Below are positions 11,040 to 21,067 of a DNA stretch of 64,000 nucleotides, piece by piece. Numbering within the stretch: the stretch's first letter is position 1; each line of letters begins with the position of its first letter. This DNA comes from Breviolum minutum Mf 1.05b.01 (taxonomy: Eukaryota > Sar > Dinophyceae > Suessiales > Symbiodiniaceae). The stretch spans positions 1 through 64,000 of the forward strand of contig DF241183.1 in NCBI GenBank assembly GCA_000507305.1, read 5' to 3'. The notes below the pieces were generated by a model. The model searched no databases. It saw only the letters and a program-made list of their open reading frames with translations, and was not told the origin of the DNA. Position numbers and translations under genes: made by a program.

Positions 11040-11168
11040 CCCGGTATTTGCTCCAGATCCCCACACGAAGATCTGACAGTCCCACGATGTGTGCAAATTG
11101 TATCCATGGGGATCAATGACCCTCCTCTTCCCGTACTCTACGGAATCGTCGAAAGGATCGAAGTTTAC
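11040..11168 (-). CDS. Exon, unidentified
   Basis: Reads FDPFDDSVEYGKRRVIDPHG, YNLHTSWDCQIFVWGSGANT, GW. Good coding look, limits approximate. First exon after the stop at 11,311. Confidence 0.5.
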
Positions 11169-11310
11169 CACAAAAACACTAACATTCTGGCATTCTCAAA
11201 GGCCCTACCACAGCGCTGTCACACATCAATCTTCCAAATTCTTTGAAGCTGTGCCATCTTATGTTTTAGAATCTTGTCCATGGATTTGGGGTGATTTAAG
11301 CCCAGAATTT

Positions 11311-12823
11311 TCAAAACGAGAAACTGTGCATAGCGTTGTTGAACAGCGCGTTGTAGCTGTCGTTGTTCTCCAGATCGTGAATAAGGTCCTCCAATGCTGC
11401 AAGTGCTTCCAAGCAAATGACAAAATACAACATGGAATCTTGAATGAAGGCTACGATAAGACAGGCCCTAAAACAAAGTATCAATCCGCACTTGTGTATC
11501 TAAGTCTATTTGCTTCAACCCAGGTAAACCAAACATATTGTCCCAGAATCACGATAGCAATTGTTTTGATACACAGATTCCTTCTGACCTTACCATGGCA
11601 AGAATCCAGCAGCATCCTGTGACATTTTAGAAAAGCACATTTGCATGCGCACCTTCTTGCATCAGTCATCCTCCCACACAATCTAAGAATCTAAAACACA
11701 TGCGTGTACCATCGTTTATCCCCCCTTGAAAATGCTTCTGCGATTCTATTTGTCAATATTCTGATATCTCTGCATCATTTTCTGTCAAAACAATCCATTA
11801 AAAGGATGCCAGGAATGCGTTTACACACAGGGCACAGTCTCGCACCTGGACCAATATCCTTGGAGACATTTCCACAAGGCTCGCAGGTCATGCCAGGCGG
11901 TAGTGGATCTGGACAAGTGCCAACCTCACACCTCAGCTGGGTCATATCAATCTCATTATACCCATGTCCTCAGGGTAGGTGCAATTGGTGCAATGATACA
12001 AAATGATATTCCCACCTGGTCAACGCTCATCTGCCCAACACTTTTGAGACACATGTTGACAACACAAAACTCAAAGACCTGCTTCTGAAAATGCATGGAA
12101 CATGCTCTCAAAATGTGAAACACATCAAAGATTAAAATCTGAAACACCACTCACCGTACTCAGTTCCTGACCCTGGTGCTGGGATCTTCATCTGCGGCAG
12201 AAATTGGTTGCAATTATGTGTGTCATTCATCCTCCTGAACCCTATGCTGAATACATGAGCCCCAATAGGAGTTAACTGACTCACTGTTCCACTTGCAATG
12301 ATCGGGGATGAAAAGAAGTTCGCAAACCTGGAACCAGAATCCGAATGATGTCCATTTGTGTTTGATATAATATGCTTCAGTGTGTAAAACAGTTCAATTG
12401 ATTATTACACTAACTCTTTAAGTTGCGTGTGTAGCTGGATTCACAGCTGCAAGCAAATCAGGGAGAATCAAACTAATCGATATCCATCGTCGCAAAAGCC
12501 GTGCCGAGAACAGCACAAAACGTAATGGCTTGTGAAGAGTCTTGTCATGCATCTAGTCCTGTTCCCGAGATTTTTTTTGTCATATTGTTCGCTGTGTAAA
12601 ATATACTCTGAAACAAACAGATGCCATCAATCTAAAAAGAACATAGAACACATACAAGGAAACATTCCTCTGCTTAACCAAGAATGACATACCAGTATAA
12701 GCTTATTAGAGGTTTTTGTCACCGCCATGCACCGTGCCTTCTTGCCACCAGCACCTGCAGCACCTGCAGCACCAGCGGCTCCGGCGGCTCCGGCGGCACC
12801 AATGCCTCCGGCAGCGCCAAAGC
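11311..12823 (-). CDS. Gly/Ala-rich plus Cys-rich protein, four C-terminal exons
   Basis: Exons 12823-12733, 12327-12155, 11968-11827 and 11467-11311 join in one frame with GT donors and AG|G acceptors. The order is: a Gly/Ala tract of about 25 residues (repeats of GAA and GAG) ending GGKKAR; FANFFSSPIIASGTVSQLTP and GFRRMNDTHNC; a Cys-rich stretch with RCEVGTC, CEPC and CP; then hydrophobic CLIVAFIQDSMLYFVICLEA followed by acidic EDLIHDLENND and a TGA stop. No family recognised. The Ala/Gly tract next to paired cysteines suggests a structural or extracellular protein, which is inference only. The hydrophobic stretch could be a membrane helix. The N-terminus is not found, though exons at 13,063-13,440 may belong to this gene. 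Confidence 0.55.
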
Positions 12824-13062
12824 CTGAAACGGAAAGATGTTGGGGTTGTTGCCAGGTATCTCAAAATAAGGGACAGCCCAAAATCCTTCCGAGTGATTGG
12901 TTTCATCATGTTTCATCTATGATTTTACATATTGTATTTCTTTTAATTGACTTCTTATCTGAAATGAAAGGATTTTAGGAGGCTTGATTGTGAGACACTC
13001 ATAATTAATATATAGCTCATATATATATATATAAGATATATATATATATCAATATCGTTCAA

Positions 13063-13330
13063 CTACCAAATAGATTTATAAAGGTCCAGTGGCTGAACCT
13101 TCATCAAAGGATTCTGTTGCAACGAATGCTCTTGAAATACCTTAATCATCTGGTACTCACGAGATGTGTAGGCTACAAAAAGCGCCGGTAATGTTGGATT
13201 CTTAGGAGCATGTTCTCGGCTTGACACATATACATCATTAGATTGCGGTTCCGTCAAAGGACGACGGAGCTCTCCTTGCTTTGTTGAGAGCAATTTTACA
13301 AACTGTAGTTCATTGAATGGTAAAACCATG
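13063..13330 (-). CDS. Long exon, unidentified
   Basis: Reads VLPFNELQFVKLLSTKQGEL, RRPLTEPQSNDVYVSSREHA, PKNPTLPALFVAYTSREYQM, IKVFQEHSLQQNPLMKVQPL, then DLYKSIW and TAG. An ATG precedes VLPF. It may be a separate short gene or an exon of the gene at 11.3-12.8 kb. Confidence 0.55.
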
Positions 13331-13344
13331 AAATGTGAGAACTA

Positions 13345-13440
13345 CCCAAAAAGAGCCCCTCCAGCTCTTTCAACAACACCGACAAAGCCCACTGGATCAC
13401 CTTCACCTCTCACTAAGACAATTACCATAAAGCCAATGTG
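13345..13440 (-). CDS. Exon
   Basis: Reads AHIGFMVIVLVRGEGDPVGF, VGVVERAGGALFG, ending TTTTTGG|GTAGTT. A beta-strand-rich piece, strongly protein-like. Not identified. Confidence 0.5.
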
Positions 13441-13754
13441 TGCGGAAGCTAGATAAAGCATCAAGTAATTCAGGTATACTTTGCAAGGCATACAAATTCA
13501 TATAACAAATATCCTACACAAATATTCCATGTCTGCCTCCAGTGCGCCTGCCAGGCCCATGTTCTGTTGGACATTAGCATCATTGTAGCTACCCATATTC
13601 GGCTGTAGGTTATCCTTGCGCCAGGCTCGATGTATCAATGCTCATCATGTCACACCAAATCACGGGGTTTTGCCCAATCATACCGGGACCCAAATCAACA
13701 ATTTATAGCTGGCCAAGAAATTGTATGAAATTGTCTCACATTTCCTCTGCCATG

Positions 13755-13833
13755 TCAGTCCTGATAACCGGAATAGCCACTCTCATAGCCATTCTGATAG
13801 CCATGGTCGTAGCCACCGGCGCCTCCAAAATGA
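13755..13833 (-). CDS. Gly-Tyr-rich C-terminal exon
   Basis: After CACTGACAG it reads HFGGAGGYDHGYQNGYESGY, SGYQD and TGA. The regular GY spacing is like prion-like tails of hnRNP-type RNA-binding proteins. No RRM or KH exon was found in this window, so that identity is only suggested. Confidence 0.55.
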
Positions 13834-14358
13834 CTGTCAGTGCACAGCACGCGGGGACTCAGTTAACAGCATGTGTGGATTTACCTCCGAGTTCTATGTC
13901 CTCCTCTACTATCTGTGAATTTGATGTTCATGGGATCAAAACTGCAAGTACTGCATGCAATAATGTTATAATTTGTAACAATAGTAAAATCATTCTACTA
14001 GGTACTGAGGTACGCCCTCTCACGTTCATTTTTTGTTGCAAGCAATGTTGTAAAGGCGGGTATGAGTTAATAGGTTGCTCTCTCCAGACCATATAGCAGT
14101 TGTTTCTGTCTTTTACTCGGTTTCCGGAACCTTCACTCAGTCTAAGTATGTTAGCCCGGCTCACAGCAGAAGCAAACAACTCTTAGCCGACAGCAAAATC
14201 CACATTTTGATGGGAAATGATTTGGACTGTTAAATATTGTCAAACACGAAAATCCCTTATCAAAGGTAGCTACCAGGAGGTAGGAAGGGAAGCGATGCAA
14301 AATAGACAAAAAAAATAAAGCTCTTGTGCTACAAAGTATCGACAAACTCTGCTTTGGC

Positions 14359-14415
14359 CTTGCGTGCCATATCCTGCTCCAGCCATGCTACCATTTGCGC
14401 CGCTGTTCATTGGAC
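14359..14415 (-). CDS. Gly/Ser-rich exon, GC donor
   Basis: Acceptor TATCCAG|G, donor ACGCAAG|GCCAAAG. Reads GPMNSGANGSMAGAGYGTQ. Low-complexity, typical of disordered RNA-binding-protein tails. Confidence 0.55.
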
Positions 14416-14749
14416 CTGGATATGGCAAAAACGGCTCAATGTTGCTAATCAAATCAAGTTCTACCAGTTTGCAAAAGCGATGGACATCCTCAAATAATGG
14501 ACTTTCCAACAAACAAACAGACCACTGTTTGCTGCAAGTGTCATGATCTGATACCATTGCAATAATTGATCCCAAACTAAATCATTTGGTGCAGCTACCG
14601 AATCAGTCCTGAAATGGGATTACTGTAATCAAGTTTCATCCAGCAACAACAACAACAACAACAGAAGAAGAAGAAAAAGAGAAAAACAGCCGTAGCAGGA
14701 TCAACAGCAGCAAAGATAGCATCAACAGTTTGTTTTTGTCTGGCCCTTG

Positions 14750-14920
14750 AATCGAGCTACTGGCAGGTGAGATATCCACCTCTTGGTCAGCCGTGCCAAC
14801 GGATTCTTCACCTTTGGAATGCCCTGCTTTAGCAGCAAGGAAGGACAAGGCCTCACACTTTGCCACCGAAGCGTGCCAAACAACATTTGGTTCAAGGTGT
14901 GTCAGTGTGGCAGTGCCGTT
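14750..14920 (-). CDS. Exon, unidentified
   Basis: Reads TLTHLEPNVVWHASVAKCEA, LSFLAAKAGHSKGEESVGTA, DQEVDISPASSS. Acidic, Ser/Ala-rich end. Lies between Gly-rich exons, so it probably belongs to the same transcript. Confidence 0.5.
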
Positions 14921-14999
14921 TCAGAAGGTGAAAGTTGCGTGGAATTGGCACAAGTGTTTACACGTTTGCAGCTTTCAAACCATTGGATTGTCTTAGAAT

Positions 15000-17022
15000 T
15001 TGCTGAAGTCGGAAGAATTATCTCACATTGAAAAGCAAACACATACTAAAATCAGTCGGCCTAGATCGCTACTAAGATTTCAAGTGATCATGTGTTCAAA
15101 GTCTTGCGGGTGATTTCACAATCACATAGTCGATTCGCTTGATTGTTGCTACAAACAAGTATCGTCCTGACCGTACAGTCTATAGTATATTTCAATACAT
15201 TAATATGTAGATATACAATTGACATTATGTTATACACAGTATATTTCCTGTACATATCCAGAAAGTCATCATCTAAACTTCTGAATAATGTGACTCTAAA
15301 AGCCACCCGAAAAAACAAGATCCAGGTATCCACCGGTCATGTAATCTAAAGTCGACACCCGCCAGGCATCCCCAATCATCCCTACCTGTGCTCGCCGTTT
15401 TGCCACCAAACCTTGAGGACGGCACCAAGGAACCGCAGACCCGAGAGTTCCACGAGTATTGACCAATATTATCATATCCGTATAAGGATCCATCAGACTG
15501 GTATATGTGCCTACATTTGGTTGGTGAGGGAAACATGTCGGTAAATATACCATACATGGATCCAATGGGTATATACGTATAATATATATATATATATTCA
15601 TCATCCCAGAGTTTCAGTCAGCCAAACCGAAGCAGATCAAAATACAAAGAAACCGTGTGGCCAGTTAGTTAGTTGCCAGCGGCCGCAGCATATGCTGTAA
15701 ATACATGCATCGAGTTTGCTGCTTTCACTGAGAGTGTTCTTCCATCTGCTAAAGCCAAAACAATTGACGTCCAAGTTGCATGGAGGAATCTCCTGCCAAC
15801 AATGCCAACTGTGAATTCCAAGTCCAAGATTCAATCTGTTTGTTGAGTCAGAAGAAATTGACTTCGCAGTGGCTTCGCTTGACTTTGTTCAACACATCAC
15901 AATCTAAAACAAGAGTACCTTCCAACTACCCACAGTTGCACCAGCATAATAAGGTTTAGAGGGTAAAGGTTGGATTCCAATGGCAGCACGGATTTTCTGA
16001 AAAAAAATCAGACATACAGTGCAGCATCGACATATCAAAATGTCTGATATCCGCCCAACAACCCCCAGCAACTTGTTTCATGATGATCGCTAAGATTCAT
16101 CAATAGCAGCTATTCTGGTGCAGGAATCATACATTTGCATTGATGAAACCATCCAAAATAAGAAACATGAAAATATGGGAATGACCCTTCCAGTCGTAGA
16201 AAGTAACATCTACATTATATCTATACACATGAGCATCTGAGCTAATTAGATTATAATCGTATGTATGCAAAAGTGGCTGTTTACACACAGTAGATTGTAT
16301 GTGATACTGATACTGTTGATGGAAAACATAGCTTTAGCCCCGTAACGTATGAGCTTCGGGCATCCCAAGTGGTGCAGGATTTTGTACATCAACCGTATGA
16401 AAACACACATAAACACCAAAACCGTGTCATTGATTCACAGGCCCATGAGACGAACTCATACAAACTCTGAACCGTCCCTTGGCTCATGGCCACACAAGGA
16501 GAGGTCCTCGATACTGTGAAGTCGATTCAGGTAGCCTTTTGGAGCTTTGCCAACCACCTGTGCGGTCTGCAATCATCAGCAAGCTACCCCTTGAAATCAA
16601 GGCCCCTTGGGGTCTGAGTGAAACCAAATGTCTATGATGGCTGGGAACAAGGTGCAACAAAGCTTCGGGGTCAGATTTCTAACATACCTCATTCAGGAAA
16701 ATCTCTCAAAAGCATGCTGTTTATCTTCATTGTGATTATATATACACACTTGTCTGATCTTGTCTGCCAGTCTGGCAGTGCCCGCGTACACAAAGCAACT
16801 TGACATTGTATATAATTCATACTTTGATAACTATATTAGCACCCAAAACATGATCAACAATACGAAGAAGCAACAATACCCTCATTTTTGTGTGACATGA
16901 AAACCTATTCCTTGTGTGCCTCCAGTGAAACAATCATCGAATCAACATCGAATTTCAAATTAGGGCTTCCCTCATAACTATTCCCTACGGTCCATCACCC
17001 ATACTAGTAGGATCACTAGAAC
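15000..17022. other. Mostly intronic
   Basis: Only weak candidates: a minus-strand exon near 15,390-15,470 (SRVCGSLVPSSRFGGKTAS, donor CACAG|GTAGGG) whose frame is disputed, and a degraded inverted-repeat copy at 16,308-16,397. The rest shows nothing. Confidence 0.35.
16308..16397. mobile_element. Family A element, diverged copy
   Basis: Starts ACTGTTGATGGAAAACAT and ends CCCAAGTGGTGCAGGATTTT, GTACATCAACCG. On the other strand the right end reads GTTGATGTACAAAATCCTGC, ACCACTTGGGATG, matching the family start. Confidence 0.55.
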
Positions 17023-17080
17023 CTCAGCATCATTTCACCAAACAATGGTAAGCCACCAAGGTTCACCATCCCAAGCCCGC
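17023..17080 (-). CDS. Gly-rich exon
   Basis: Acceptor CATCCAG|G, ending CTGAG|GTTCTAG. Reads GLGMVNLGGLPLFGEMMLR. Short, disordered. Confidence 0.45.
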
Positions 17081-18318
17081 CTGGATGCTTAAGTCCGAGA
17101 GTAACCGTGACACCAAACCCATTGCGATGTTTTGTGCCGATTCTAGTCTCACTCCATTTGGCATAAGGGTCTGTGACGGTCTGTGGAGCTTACAAATCCT
17201 TGGCATCAGGAGATACAGTAACCTACAGTTGCATGTCTGTGAAAAAGTACATAGATTCCTCTGTATGATTCCATAATGTATGTAATTATACAATGATGCA
17301 CCCCAAAACATCTGACGTGTTCTTTTCTGTTTTCCCAACTTCTAGATATCCACATTGCGGTTATTTCTTGTTCGCTGTTTATCAATGTTTCTACCTTTTT
17401 GTCTCATCCTACTTTGATCAAAAAGCTGATGGAGATTGACCTTTCCAAATCCAGAAATTTTGCTTCCCAAATGTGTGCCCATCTACTTGCACAAAGGGAA
17501 ATACACCCCAAACAAATCAGTATCCAATGAATAATATTCATTTTGCCTGATGAAGCAATAGCAGCTTTCAAAATCAAGATATACTAGCAACTAACAATCA
17601 ACAAGTATCCGATAGACATCTGCACAACATGTCCCAAAGAATGTTCATCCTGAGACCTTAGCTCACTCTTTTTCATTGTCCGCTTTCGGCGATTGGGCCG
17701 GGTGAGAATCCATGAAGAGCCGCAGCTTTGAAGCTGCATGATAGCTCCTGAGGTGTCAGACATGTTTTTGGCTTTGAGAAATCATTTGTTGGGCTATCCA
17801 AACAAATCACCTATCAATACTGGACAAAACTACCAGTCCACTGATTGCAGAAATTCCACGAATAACATATTTTTAGTTCCTATTAGTATTTGCAATTGTA
17901 AAACATCGTGGTTGGAGAGACTCAGCACAGCAGCAAGCATGCCACAGCCACAGCAACGGTCACAGCCAGCACAAATTTAGACACCACCACCAGCAGCACT
18001 AGGTGTCCATTGTCAAATTGTCAATGTTTTGCTGCTTATCTGTCAAATTCAAACGCGAAAATGCATAGCTCAAGGATGCTAAATATGTCCTGTTCGAACT
18101 CGTTTAAAGAAAAATTAAGTGGTGATTACAAGACATTACTGAAGGCTGATGGTTTGAAAATCTACAATCACCCAAAGCTTCCCAAATCAACTCATCCCAT
18201 CAAATTTTTACAAAGATGTCAACCAAAAACAGAAAAACAATTTTAGAATCATAGGAAATCCCATGGAAATCCCATGGAAACCCAAAAAACACACACACCT
18301 CATCACCCCCGGTGCTAC

Positions 18319-18421
18319 CTGAAAGCTCTGTGCCGCCACAGAGGTGCTGCCCCAAGAGTCCACATTGGAACCCGTTTGGAAGTCCGCAGAACTGGGCCTT
18401 GTCGTTCCAGCACCTCCAGCG
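18319..18421 (-). CDS. Ser/Gly-rich exon
   Basis: After CTTCCAG, ending TTTCAG|GTAGCA. Reads AGGAGTTRPSSADFQTGSNV, DSWGSTSVAAQSFQ. Disordered, Ser/Gln/Asn-rich. Other frames are open, but this one fits the splice sites and neighbours. Probably the N-terminal part of the Gly-rich protein that ends at 13,755. Confidence 0.5.
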
Positions 18422-18861
18422 CTGGAAGAAGGTCCCGGGAAATTTCATGAAATCCAACATGAACTTGGAACTCTTCCATTGATGTGTCATATAACTTATC
18501 TATAGATATTATATATGTATCATATATACACGAAATATGTGGAGTTGAACACCTCTTCTACCAACAGTTTTTTGATTTTGAATCTTCGGTCTTCAAGTTC
18601 ATTGTGAGGCCCAGCAAATCAGCTCTGGTAGAAAGCCCAACCATCCGAAAAGTTAGTTCAACTCCAAGTTATATTGGAAATCATCGCCTTTCCTCTCCTG
18701 TGTCAGAATTCTGGCCAATAAGAACTATACACATTCCAATGCACAAGAATGCAATGCATGTTCGCATAGTTGCTGCTACGTTTTCGTCTTCCGCTTTCTT
18801 CGTACAGGTGCCCTAACAAAGAGCCAATTTAAGAGACCGTGACGGCTTCATTGCAGATCGT

Positions 18862-19250
18862 TTAAGACAAGGCTTCATGCCATTGATGGGCCGTCTTTGC
18901 CATCTGGGCAAATGACCGAAATGTTATGGGGTCATCTTGAGGGAGAAAAGTCACCTCAGCAACAACAACATCTTTAAGCATGTTGAGATTCTGAAAATTC
19001 GCCCAAATCTCATTCATAAAGACTTCCACTCTCCTCAGAAAAACTTTCTTTGAGAGAGCAGTATAAATGTAAGAACTGCCGGCGTTCGCGAAAAAGTTGT
19101 TCCATGCTGGAGACATTTCTTTCAGCTTTCTGTGCAGATACATCATTTACTGCAAGAAACTTACATAAGGAACGTAAGAGTCCAGCACACACAAGTGCGA
19201 TTTGTTCCCGACATGGAGGATCTCGCCCCTTGATCCCATTTGGAAAACCA
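18862..19250 (-). CDS. C-terminal coding region, two frames
   Basis: Upstream frame: LTNGFPNGIKGRDPPCREQI, ALVCAGLLRSLCKFLAVNDV. Downstream frame: KVFLRRVEVFMNEIWANFQN, LNMLKDVVVAEVTFLPQDDP, FAQMAKTAHQWHEALS and TAA. The two overlap between about 19,010 and 19,146 and differ in phase. A short intron or a frameshift must lie there, but I cannot fix its place. Confidence 0.5.
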
Positions 19251-19299
19251 TTTGTCAGCTAGTAACTTTTGGTGGAATATCCGGAAAACCCCTCATGAA

Positions 19300-19445
19300 A
19301 TGACTTGGGAAGGCCGCTTCTTAACAAAAACATACGTCCCAGCCCAAGAGGTCTAAAACAACTCTTCCGACGACTGAAACTTCCATGGGCGCAAACAGCC
19401 CGGAGACACGGGGAAAACACAAGAACCTTGCGACGCGTCTCTTTT
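19300..19445 (-). CDS. Possible exon, basic
   Basis: Reads KETRRKVLVFSPCLRAVCAH, GSFSRRKSCFRPLGLGRMFL. The plus strand is also open here, so the strand is not certain. Confidence 0.3.
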
Positions 19446-19604
19446 CAAGCTGAAATATGTTGCTGTGAAACCCCAAAGCAGAAACTCAAAGCTTTCATCA
19501 TACACTGTGACAGAGGTAGTTCGTACAGGTCAACCAGCTGCTAGGTCATATTGCAATGAATCAAAGATGCAAACTCCAGAACATGGACTTTCAAAAAAGA
19601 ACAC

Positions 19605-19715
19605 ACCTTAAACATTAGTTTCCTAAACCAAAAACGAGCCATAACATTGACGCCTCTGAGATGTGCAAAAGGCATCGAGGCACTCGTCTGTTCCTGTATT
19701 GGTATTCGAGTACTC
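19605..19715 (-). CDS. Exon
   Basis: Reads STRIPIQEQTSASMPFAHLR, GVNVMARFWFRKLMFK, ending AAG|GTGTGTTC. Good donor. Confidence 0.5.
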
Positions 19716-19829
19716 CATTGTTTAGACAATATCATATAAGTATTTACCAAATCCATCATTATATGTATGTGTACATGCACGTCTTCCAAAATAAACATGC
19801 AAAGTAGATCAGGGAAATTTATCATCGAC

Positions 19830-19945
19830 CTACTTCCGAAGCTTTGCAAGTCTCAGCTCTGTCTTGACACAGCCAGCTGTACTGGCTGCGTGGGAAAATC
19901 CTGCGATACCATGGGGATCCACAGGGATGTTGGAGCAGCATGTGA
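19830..19945 (-). CDS. Possible C-terminal exon
   Basis: Reads FTCCSNIPVDPHGIAGFSHA, ASTAGCVKTELRLAKLRK and TAG. A short direct repeat (GAAATCACAGTC) lies just upstream at about 19,948-19,975. Confidence 0.4.
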
Positions 19946-19947
19946 AA

Positions 19948-20322
19948 TCACAGTCTTGTTTCCTTGAAATCACAGTCCCCGTGACTTGGTGAGGTCGAAA
20001 CCTGGGGTAGGGGCGGTTGGCCCTGTTGTCTTCGCGCAAATCGGTGCCAAACCCACGCTCTGTAGGATGTTACTTTTTGTTTTTGCAATCGATAAGCTAG
20101 TTTCCAGTAGAGGTCATATTGCTTTCTAGCTGCCTCTGTCGAACCCACTTGTTTCACCCTCACTGTCACTCGGGGATCATTTTCTGCATCGGAAACATAC
20201 TTTGTAAGAATATTAGTTCGCAAGCTTGTGAGCAAACAAAAATCACCGACCGTGTCGACCAGCATGCTCAAGTCACTGGATTGCATTGTAGCTGCATCGG
20301 TAGATGCATATTCTAACTGCAT
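19948..20322 (-). CDS. Long exon(s), unidentified
   Basis: Open for 124 codons: MQLEYASTDAATMQSSDLSM, LVDTVGDFCLLTSLRTNILT, KYVSDAENDPRVTVRVKQVG, STEAARKQYDLYWKLAYRLQ. The sequence after LQKQK looks less coding, so a donor near 20,080 is likely. No family recognised. Confidence 0.55.
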   Translation of the reverse strand: MQLEYASTDAATMQSSDLSMLVDTVGDFCLLTSLRTNILTKYVSDAENDPRVTVRVKQVGSTEAARKQYDLYWKLAYRLQKQKVTSYRAWVWHRFARRQQGQPPLPQVSTSPSHGDCDFKETRL

Positions 20323-20349
20323 CAGCCATCGATACTGAATGTATATTCT

Positions 20350-21060
20350 AACTGCATGTGCTGTAAATTTGGAAAATCATCATATTCTACTTGATTTAAA
20401 TATAAAAAGCATATTTAGTAAACACTTTAGGGCTGCATTATCTCTCAAAAAAAACGCCGGAGATTCCAACAAACATATCTACAGAGCGACTTCAGACAGC
20501 TTCAGCCGTGGAGTCCGATGAGGTTTGCAACAACAGCGAACGGAGAAAGCTTCGTGCCGAAGTGGCTGTGAGATGTCCATCCAGCAAACTGCCTGAAAAA
20601 AACCATGCGGCCAAAACTCACAACAAATTGCATTTAAAAAATATTCCAGAGCTTAAAAAAGATAATGTCAATGTATGAATTAACACAATGATTGTTAATA
20701 TGTATATCATACTAAATTAAATATCATTATATTATGATTCATTATCATGTTTCTTTATACTCATATACTATCCCAATAAAGGCTACCACTACAAATACTG
20801 CACGGCCTAGGTCATACAAATTAGAACAACTATTACCATACAAAAAAAATCTACATTGCAAATACATGATGATTCATGTCTGTAGATGTTGCAGTTCCTG
20901 CCCATCCCCTGACCCCAATGTGCCCTGATAGGCTTACACGCGGCAGCCATGAAAACCTGAAGATCCTTGCAACATCTTCATTGTCTATCTTGAGTCTTGG
21001 GTCTCAACATTCTCTCCAAAATTCAATCAATAAAACATGATGCAGCAGTGAAAATTCCCA
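20350..21060. other. Non-coding, AT-rich
   Basis: No frame with a convincing protein look on either strand. Several AT-only stretches (20,640-20,740). Presumably intergenic or intronic. Confidence 0.4.
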
Positions 21061-21067
21061 GGCTGAC

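Noticed and set aside
11089-11622. 177-codon plus-strand frame
   Set aside because: Antisense to the well-supported minus-strand exon at 11,311-11,467 and to the 11.1-kb exon.
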